Source: CAZIDL01 sp964537825
GTDB lineage: Bacteria > Bacteroidota > Bacteroidia > Flavobacteriales_D > CAYVSK01
NCBI GenBank assembly: GCA_964537825.1
Contig: CAZIDL010000035.1
Coordinates: 1 to 25,637 of the forward strand
DNA length: 25,637 nucleotides
Direction: 5' to 3'
The translations under genes and the position numbers were made by a program. Positions 9,501-14,124 of the stretch are shown here, piece after piece (position 1 is the first letter of the stretch; each line of letters begins with the position of its first letter). Below the pieces are notes generated by a model. It ran no database searches, had not been told where the DNA came from, and saw only the letters and a list, made by a program, of their open reading frames with translations.

Positions 9501-9951
9501 CGGGATCCATGTCCACGGGTCCGGCCAGGTTGTCCGTACCCACCGTATGATCGACCGTCCCATCCTTTTGGATCGCGATATGATCGTTCGCCGGATCCCA
9601 CCCGTTCTCATGACTGTCGAATTCCACAGCTAAGGAGGGACTCACCCCTTGATAACCGAGACCGCCTCCTCCCCCTCCGACCGTGGTACTGATCGACTGG
9701 AGCACGAAAGCGATGCCATCCGCTCCCCCATCGTCGCATCCAAGAAAGACATCGAAGGTCTTATCGATAGGACCCGTGAGGTCGATGGAATCCTTGTTCC
9801 AAACGGAGCCGGCCTCATTGTTCTGATCCTTAGTGAGCCGATAGCACCTGCAACTCAATTGAGCAGCGTCGCCATTGAGCTTGAATTGAGCATAGCCCTG
9901 CAGCGCGACCAAAAAGAGACATGCCCCGATAATGAAGGGTCTTATATGCAT
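6583..9951 (-). CDS. Giant secreted lectin/PKD/SprB-repeat protein with T9SS (CHU_C) C-terminal domain
   Basis: A 1122-residue surface protein starting at the ATG at 9951, which gives a clean signal peptide (MHIRPFIIGACLFLVALQGYAQ); an upstream in-frame start at 9990 would bury it. The order of domains is: an L-type lectin-like domain, about 23-229 (DGIAFVLQ, a glycine-rich GGGGGGLGYQG turn, LAVEFDSHENG, NDHIAIQ); two PKD domains, about 230-385, each with WxFGDG (WQWDFGDGTSST, GWFFGDGTTST); and four SprB-type repeats, about 390-703 (recognisable by ITCHDSADGAA, DCHGACDGKV, HCGQTDGSG, SCAGGSDGSVTAKANGG). Two Ig-like repeats (TTICIGGTATLTA, AAICPGKTAQLTA), two more PKD-like domains, and a gliding-motility-associated C-terminal domain from about 1030 (YVPNAFTPDGDGVNDRFGP, YDQWGQKVF, TDVYVWRI) follow. 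That last domain is a type B signal for the type IX secretion system. The protein is probably displayed or released at the cell surface and may bind glycans. No genes for the secretion machinery are in this window. Confidence 0.92.
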   Translation of the reverse strand: MHIRPFIIGACLFLVALQGYAQFKLNGDAAQLSCRCYRLTKDQNNEAGSVWNKDSIDLTGPIDKTFDVFLGCDDGGADGIAFVLQSISTTVGGGGGGLGYQGVSPSLAVEFDSHENGWDPANDHIAIQKDGTVDHTVGTDNLAGPVDMDPGGANTEDCAYHTVRITWDPASNSFEVYFDGDLRISYTGDIINNVFGGDPHVFWGFTGATGGKDNDQRFCISVISNFNIGNAPACTSDSVSFVDSSYSTVGRITDWQWDFGDGTSSTDSMPDHKYGSAGTYNVELIATSSNTCKDTVSKTVQVFDGPVADFSADTVCFGDSVQFTDQSTPGGSSIVAHGWFFGDGTTSTQTNPEHEYSSSGTRNMGLIVQDANGCEDTATGLLYQPPELTVSVSDTTHITCHDSADGAAIASANGGTPSYSYSWNTSPAQGDSIASDLDTGTYVVEVADQEGCFATDTVSITQPPELLIDSIVIDSVDCHGACDGKVSVFPSGGSVSSSYYYDWAGGIGDTDEAKADSICPGAYALTIEDDNGCSVDTTFSLFQPDPYYVGTSSDSAHCGQTDGSGIIDSVSGNTAPYSYHWDASAGNQTGDTASGLSAGSYAVLISDSKGCDTSVSVSVPNEPGPGISIDTVIDASCAGGSDGSVTAKANGGTLPYSYQWNDPSAQSGSSATGLSAGMYQVVVTDSAGCKDSLQVSVSEPASVQIFPSSDTTICIGGTATLTAEGSGGTPGYTYHWDQGLGTGKTHSVSPGSDKVYTVYAEDTNGCTSATETVRVELYPPLQVSTSPDAAICPGKTAQLTATASGGKGSGYSYSWSNGGSGNSVVVSPGSTKEYAVTLQDGCESPAVADTVKVTVNALPNVKIQGQDLEGCRPVQATLVNATDPSMVGDDCQWDLGTGERIQGCGSIAPSFEEAGCHDVQLTVESPDGCVDSTTRSDFVCVRPYPDADFRPEPKKATVQDPEVRFTNLSTGASKYRWDLGGLATSQELHPVYSFPSKGGATYEVCLRTENSYGCRDSICKAVEVEGKFLIYVPNAFTPDGDGVNDRFGPVVQGADASEYRFVIYDQWGQKVFETKDPSKKWDGSVNGSQASQKTDVYVWRIVTKKEGTGESVEKKGHVTLIR

Positions 9952-10349
9952 GATCGAGCAGACCTTATTCCGTTCCCGTTCAACTGGCAAAGAAAACGGG
10001 ATCCAAGAGGGTGAGCTATAAAGACACCATGATGTTGAACCCGAAGAGGCAACTGCTTATGTCCGATCCCCCGCTCTTCTCAAAAACGATAACCAAGGAT
10101 CGATACTCCTGCATCCATCAAGGCAGCTCGTCATTAGACAAAAGCTTTTAGGACAAGAAGAAGGTATAGGGTTGAACTCTCCTTGAACTGAAGGGAGCAG
10201 CTTAGAGGTTTTACCGCCTCGTAAAAGAAAAAGAACGCATCGGTAAAGGTCGAAGTACCTGAGAAAGAAGGGATCGCTGGATCTTTCCGAGGACCGATCC
10301 CGGTCAATTTCCATGAACATCCCACCTTCGTGCTGGTTCATGAAGTGTG
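9952..10349. other. Gene-free divergent control region
   Basis: About 400 bases between the divergently transcribed surface protein and MFS transporter contain no reading frame that resembles a protein. A weak -7-like TTTCTTTG lies about 44 bases upstream of the surface-protein start on the minus strand. Towards the transporter there is a small palindrome TTTTAC/GTAAAA (10209-10226) and a wider inverted repeat at 10312-10342, described separately. A small RNA cannot be excluded, but nothing specific supports one. Confidence 0.5.
10312..10342. repeat. Inverted repeat just before the MFS transporter start
   Basis: CATGAAC at 10312-10318 and its perfect complement GTTCATG at 10336-10342 are separated by 17 bases and end 7 bases before the transporter ATG. 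Possible operator or a hairpin covering the start region. A near -7 sequence CACCTTCG lies between the arms. The arms are short enough that chance is possible. Confidence 0.4.
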
Positions 10350-11576
10350 ATGAAGAAACGGACGAGTTCGCAGGACCGCAGCATCATCTTCTCCCTCTGG
10401 TTGCTCGTGTTCGCAGCGAGCAGTCAGATCATGATCATCTCCCCCCTTTTGCCGGAGATCGCCAAGACGCTCGGGACCTCTAAAGCGATCCTGGGGAACC
10501 TTGCCACGGCCTATGCGGTCATGGTAGGTGTAAGCGCCCTGGTCACAGGTCCATTTTCGGACAAGGTGGGCCGGAGAAGGATCCTGATGGCCGGAACGGG
10601 ATTCATGGCTGCAGCGCTGTTCCTCCACGGCCTAGCGGACTCCTTTTGGATGCTCTTCACCCTGAGAGCTTTAGCAGGCATTGCAGGAGGCATCCTGAGC
10701 GGGTCGGCCGTAGCTTATGTAGGCGATCATTTTCCGTACGAAAAGCGCGGGTGGGCTTCCGGGTGGGTCATGAGCGGGATCGCCATGGGGCAGATCCTCG
10801 GCGTACCGATGGGGACCGTCCTCTCGGATTACCTCGGTTTCCGCTGGGCCTTCATCGCATTCGGGATCGTGATGGCCATCGCTTTCTTCCTCATCAATAG
10901 CAAGGTTCCCCAACCCAACGTTCGCCTTTACCAGGGACCGATCACGATCAAAGGTTCCCTCAAACGTTACGGGGTGCTCCTTTCCCGCTCAAGCGTTCGG
11001 GCAGCAGCCGCGGCCCACCTGATGATGTTCCTCGCCATGTCGGTCTATATCGTTTTCCTTCCCACCTGGCTGGAAGAAAAATTCCAGGTCTCAGGGGTCG
11101 CCATCGCATCCCTCTTCTTCATCGGGGGGGTGGCGAACGTTCTGACCGGTCCACAGGCCGGTAGGTTGTCGGATGTGATCGGTCGGAAGGGCATGATCCT
11201 CATTTCCTGTGCAGGGTTCGCGCTCGTCATGATAGCAACGACCTTCGTCGTCAAAGAATTCTGGGTCGCCTATCCCCTCTTCTTCCTTACGATGATCCTT
11301 ATCGCTATGCGGATCAGCCCCCTCCAGGCCCTCACTACAGCCCTCGTTCCGGACAACCGCCGGGGTGCTACCATGAGCCTGATGATGGCCATCGGCCAGA
11401 TGGGCTATGGGATCGGGGGGACGATCGCAGGGCCGGCCTTCGCATACGCAGGCTATGTAAGCAACACGCTGATCGGGGCCTTTTTCATCATAACAATGGG
11501 CTTCACGGTGTGGAAGTTCATTCCGGAACCGAAGATGCGTGCCGTCAAAGAAGAAGAACAGGAAGAGGCGGCTTGA
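10350..11576 (+). CDS. Major facilitator superfamily transporter (DHA1-like)
   Basis: A 408-residue polytopic membrane protein with about 12 hydrophobic segments. The first is LWLLVFAASSQIMIISPLLP. The MFS motif A, GPFSDKVGRRR, lies in the loop between helices 2 and 3 (about 67-77), and a related GRLSDVIGRKG sits in the second half, as expected for the two-fold MFS repeat. A Gly-rich helix 5 (SGIAMGQILGVPMGTVLSDYLG) resembles motif C of drug:H+ antiporters, so an efflux-type exporter is the best guess; the substrate cannot be told. The ATG at 10350 is preferred to the adjacent GTG at 10347. The last residues are a charged cytoplasmic tail (KEEEQEEAA). The next gene begins about 60-105 bases downstream, separated by two palindromes. 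Confidence 0.85.
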   Translation: MKKRTSSQDRSIIFSLWLLVFAASSQIMIISPLLPEIAKTLGTSKAILGNLATAYAVMVGVSALVTGPFSDKVGRRRILMAGTGFMAAALFLHGLADSFWMLFTLRALAGIAGGILSGSAVAYVGDHFPYEKRGWASGWVMSGIAMGQILGVPMGTVLSDYLGFRWAFIAFGIVMAIAFFLINSKVPQPNVRLYQGPITIKGSLKRYGVLLSRSSVRAAAAAHLMMFLAMSVYIVFLPTWLEEKFQVSGVAIASLFFIGGVANVLTGPQAGRLSDVIGRKGMILISCAGFALVMIATTFVVKEFWVAYPLFFLTMILIAMRISPLQALTTALVPDNRRGATMSLMMAIGQMGYGIGGTIAGPAFAYAGYVSNTLIGAFFIITMGFTVWKFIPEPKMRAVKEEEQEEAA

Positions 11577-11587
11577 TGACAAAAAGC

Positions 11588-11614
11588 CCCCGATCCGCTA
11601 AATTCGGATCGTGG
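11588..11614 (-). terminator. Hairpin with T-run on the minus strand after the MFS gene
   Basis: CGATCCG (11591-11597) and CGGATCG (11605-11611) form a perfect 7-bp stem with a 7-base loop, extendable with C-G pairs across one mismatch. Read on the minus strand it is followed by GGGGGCTTTTTG, a classic terminator look. Both neighbouring genes are on the plus strand, so the orientation is unexpected; on the plus strand only a plain hairpin is present. Confidence 0.45.
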
Positions 11615-11624
11615 AGTTCACGAA

Positions 11625-11651
11625 CAAAGAACGGTGTCGGTCCGTTCTTTG
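11625..11651. repeat. Perfect 10-bp inverted repeat at the start of the membrane-protein gene
   Basis: CAAAGAACGG (11625-11634) and CCGTTCTTTG (11642-11651) are perfect complements with a 7-base spacer. The repeat covers the GTG at 11634, the most upstream possible start of the next gene. Its right arm ends in TTCTTTG, which resembles a -7 element 30 bases ahead of the ATG at 11682. It may be an operator over the promoter or a hairpin in the leader. Confidence 0.55.
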
Positions 11652-11681
11652 AACGAGAACGTTAACGAAAAAGCTGCAAGG

Positions 11682-12419
11682 ATGATAGCTCCCCAAGGTG
11701 GACTCGTAGAAGCCCTCAAGCGCGAAGAGGACCGCACCGCTCGCGAAGGTGAACTGCTCCAGGAAGCAGAGGAATTGCTCCAGCAAGGCGAAAGGGAGGA
11801 TGAGCGGATCCTCGAGCGAATTCGTCACGCACGCCCCAACAACACCGGGAGGATCGATACGGAAAAGCTCGATAAGGAAGGGATCTTTTCCGAACGAGCG
11901 ATCCGCGAGCTCTGCATCAAGTATCGATTACGTTTTCTGAGCAGCCGCTATTTCATGGATGAACTCCCCTACGAGGCCATTCAAGCCATCAAGGACTTCG
12001 AGCGCTCCACGGGTGAAGAGGCCAAAGACCTGCGGATCGTTGCGCCCGGCGAACGCTTTCAGTTGCAAGACAGCCGCAAGGATCCGCTCCTTTTCGCCCA
12101 CTTGGGGAACGGAAAGCATTATCTGCTCCACCGTTGGGGAAAAGAACTTTCTCCCTGGCGAAGAATGCTCCATTATCCTTTCCGGGATATCCGGACGCTG
12201 ATCACGACCTGCGCTTTGCTATCATTGCTGATCAGCGCATTGCTACCTGTCCATATCTTCCAGGCGGGAGAGGCAACTCCGACGAGCTTGATCCTTCTCT
12301 TCCGGGCTATGAGCTTCTTTCTCCTCTCCAGCTTCTTGATGACCGCCACGCTTATCTTCGGGGTGACCACTTCCAAGGAGTTCAGCGCGGACCAGTGGAA
12401 CAGCAAGTTCTTTAACTGA
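11682..12419 (+). CDS. Hypothetical protein with C-terminal two-helix membrane anchor
   Basis: A 245-residue protein from the ATG at 11682; a longer form from GTG 11634 (261 residues) is possible, but that codon lies inside the perfect inverted repeat. I do not recognise a named family. The N-terminal 45 residues are highly charged and helical (LLQEAEELLQQGEREDER), probably a coiled coil. A middle globular part contains YKRLRF-like KYRLRFLSSRYF and LRIVAPGERFQLQDSRKDPLLFAHLGNGKHYLLHRWGKEL. The C-terminal part has two hydrophobic segments (LITTCALLSLLISALLPVHIF and LILLFRAMSFFLLSSFLMTATLIFGV). This predicts a cytoplasmic domain tethered to the inner membrane. It lies between a transporter and an RNA methyltransferase, whose GTG start follows 16 bases after its stop, suggesting co-transcription with the latter. 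Confidence 0.8.
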   Translation: MIAPQGGLVEALKREEDRTAREGELLQEAEELLQQGEREDERILERIRHARPNNTGRIDTEKLDKEGIFSERAIRELCIKYRLRFLSSRYFMDELPYEAIQAIKDFERSTGEEAKDLRIVAPGERFQLQDSRKDPLLFAHLGNGKHYLLHRWGKELSPWRRMLHYPFRDIRTLITTCALLSLLISALLPVHIFQAGEATPTSLILLFRAMSFFLLSSFLMTATLIFGVTTSKEFSADQWNSKFFN

Positions 12420-12435
12420 ACCGAGTCCTCCCCCA

Positions 12436-13572
12436 GTGGCGTCTCAAAACCCCTTAGGAACAGAACGAAAAGGGGCAGGAAGCGACCAGGAAGGACTTTC
12501 CATCCTCTTGACCACCGATCCCGGGATCGAGGTCACGGTAGCGGAAGAATTGCTCGAACGGAGCGCGGAAGCGGGGATACCTCTTCCAAAGGTCCGGAAA
12601 TGCCCGACGGGTCATGCCGGGACGGTGGAGGTCCGTTTCGGGGAAGAACTGGCCAGGGTGCACGAGCTCCTCTTTCGCCTACGCAGCATCCACCACATTC
12701 TGAAAGAGCTGGATCTTTTCCATCTGCCCCGGGAAGCAGAAGAGCAACTGCCGACCATCCGGCGGCGTATCGAAGAACTGGATGTTCCGGAATTCCGTAA
12801 GGATCCGGGAGCCTCTTTCAGGGTCAGTTGCGACCGCCTGGGTGACCACACCTTCTCCAGTCACGATGTCCTCCGCGAAGCGGGGGCTGCGATCCAAAAA
12901 GTTCACGGGCTCCCTGTCGATCTTGAACAGTTCCGCTACCATTTTCGGGTGGACATTCACGAAAAGAACTGCCGCATCGGCCTTCAATGGACCCAGAAGC
13001 CACAGAGCAAGCGCGGCGGGCGTCCTTTCTTACCCCGTATTGCTCTGAAAGGGAACATCGCTTATGCCCTTCTTAAGACCCTTGAGGCAGGGAAGAAAGA
13101 TGAAGGCCCCCTCCTCGACCCCTTTGCCGGGTCCGGTACCATCCTCCTGGAAGCTGCACAGCTTTATCCTTCGATGCACCTCTTCGGAAGCGATAATTAC
13201 GCCAGGAACCTACCCGGCTTGCACAAGAACTTGAACGCCTATGGCATCGACGGATCGCGCGTAAACCTAAAGGAACTCGATGCCCGCGACCTTAGCGAGG
13301 TCCATCCTCCCGAGAGCTTTCGCTACATCGCCACCAATCCTCCTTATGGATTTCGTTTAGGGAGCGGAATGGACTTCCGCCAACTTTATACCCGCTTTCT
13401 GGAGGAAGCCGCTGAATTGTTGAGCCCGGAGGGCCGCATGGCGATCCTCGTGATGAAGAAAGGGCTTTTTCGGGAATTGCTCGAAAAGAACGAGCGCTTT
13501 GAACTCAAGGAAGAGCGCGAACTGGTGATGGGAAAACTCCACACCTGGCTCTATGTCCTGGATAAGTGCTGA
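12436..13572 (+). CDS. THUMP-domain class I SAM-dependent RNA guanine-N2 methyltransferase
   Basis: A 378-residue protein from a GTG start; no ATG lies near the expected N-terminus, and the GTG sits 16 bases after the preceding stop. An N-terminal ferredoxin-like and THUMP RNA-binding region (about 20-180: LLTTDPGIEVTVAEEL, FRVSCDRLGDHTFSS) is followed by PRIALKGNIAYALL. A Rossmann methyltransferase fold then carries SAM motif I DPFAGSGT at 228-235, SDNYARNL (acidic ribose-binding strand) and the catalytic NPPYG at 301-305. This is the architecture of the TrmN/Trm14 and RlmL-N/RlmK-type guanine N2-methyltransferases. The exact target (tRNA or 23S rRNA m2G) cannot be fixed from sequence alone. 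The 3' end faces dcd with only eight bases between. Confidence 0.88.
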   Translation: MASQNPLGTERKGAGSDQEGLSILLTTDPGIEVTVAEELLERSAEAGIPLPKVRKCPTGHAGTVEVRFGEELARVHELLFRLRSIHHILKELDLFHLPREAEEQLPTIRRRIEELDVPEFRKDPGASFRVSCDRLGDHTFSSHDVLREAGAAIQKVHGLPVDLEQFRYHFRVDIHEKNCRIGLQWTQKPQSKRGGRPFLPRIALKGNIAYALLKTLEAGKKDEGPLLDPFAGSGTILLEAAQLYPSMHLFGSDNYARNLPGLHKNLNAYGIDGSRVNLKELDARDLSEVHPPESFRYIATNPPYGFRLGSGMDFRQLYTRFLEEAAELLSPEGRMAILVMKKGLFRELLEKNERFELKEERELVMGKLHTWLYVLDKC

Positions 13573-13574
13573 AT

Positions 13575-13592
13575 GGAGAGCTACGGCTCACC
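13575..13592. terminator. Small hairpin with stable tetraloop between convergent genes
   Basis: GGAGAGC (13575-13581) pairs with GCTCACC (13586-13592) except for one A-A mismatch, closed by a TACG tetraloop. As RNA this is C(UACG)G, one of the most stable tetraloop contexts. There is no T-run, so it may act as a 3'-end stabiliser rather than a true terminator. It overlaps the dcd stop codon. Confidence 0.3.
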
Positions 13593-14090
13593 CTGGTCCT
13601 GAAAGGAACCTTTGTATTCTGCCTCACCCCGGGTTTCCTGAAAGACGAACTGACAGATACGGGTGCCAGCATGCAAGCGCATGGGCAGGTGCCCCATGTT
13701 GCTGATCTCGAGTACCTGGTGGTTGCTGATGCCCGGTTGCATGAAAGAAGCGCTGATGTGGACCATCAGACCGAGGCGGGCAAAGCGACTCCGACCTTCC
13801 AGCCATCCGCATAGGTTGGATGGAAGAGTGATGCGCTCTTTGGTGATCCCGAGCACCGTTTCCTGCGGCTGAATGACCAGCTTATCCCTTCGATAGGAGT
13901 TGCTGATCTTCCGATAATCCGCTCGTTCGTCAACATCGAACGTCCCGTTGTCACTATCGAAGACCCGAAAGCGGTCCCCGAGCCGAAGATCCACCGATCC
14001 CGGACCCACATTCTCCGGCTCATAAGGGTCGATCCCGATCCTTCCTTCTTCGATGGCTTCGATGATCTTGCTATAGGTCAGGATGGACAT
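13581..14090 (-). CDS. dcd: dCTP deaminase
   Basis: A 169-residue enzyme of the trimeric dUTPase-like fold that converts dCTP to dUTP and ammonia, the first step of dTTP supply. Diagnostic motifs are PGSVDLRLG near the N-terminus, GWLEGRSRFARLGLMVH, and QPGISNHQVLEISN followed by PMRLHAGTRICQFVF. Ser101, Arg105 and Glu128 keep exactly the spacing of the E. coli catalytic residues Ser111, Arg115 and Glu138. Some family members also hydrolyse dUTP to dUMP (bifunctional DCD-DUT); that cannot be settled by eye. The gene begins 34 bases after the Lon-like gene's stop, on the same strand, with a -7-like element directly before it. It converges with the RNA methyltransferase gene. Confidence 0.92.
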   Translation of the reverse strand: MSILTYSKIIEAIEEGRIGIDPYEPENVGPGSVDLRLGDRFRVFDSDNGTFDVDERADYRKISNSYRRDKLVIQPQETVLGITKERITLPSNLCGWLEGRSRFARLGLMVHISASFMQPGISNHQVLEISNMGHLPMRLHAGTRICQFVFQETRGEAEYKGSFQDQGEP

Positions 14091-14101
14091 AGGGATCCTT
14101 T

Positions 14102-14111
14102 CAAAGGTCTG
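14102..14111 (-). promoter_or_regulatory. Possible promoter -7 element of dcd
   Basis: On the minus strand CAGACCTTTG ends 11 bases before the dcd ATG, identical in sequence and spacing to the element before thiI (2378-2387). The core GACCTTTG has one mismatch to TAnnTTTG. It lies between the Lon-like stop and dcd, so dcd may have its own start in addition to read-through. Confidence 0.4.
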
Positions 14112-14124
14112 TGAAGAAGGCGGG

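Noticed and set aside
8281..9633. Long plus-strand reading frames (175 and 247 codons) opposite the giant surface-protein gene.
   Set aside because: They are antisense shadows: the minus-strand gene has clear domains through the whole stretch, while the plus-strand products have no recognisable motifs.
10209..10226. Palindrome TTTTAC-CGCCTC-GTAAAA in the 9952-10349 gap as a sign of a small RNA.
   Set aside because: A 6-bp AT-rich stem alone, with no promoter or T-run around it, is not enough.
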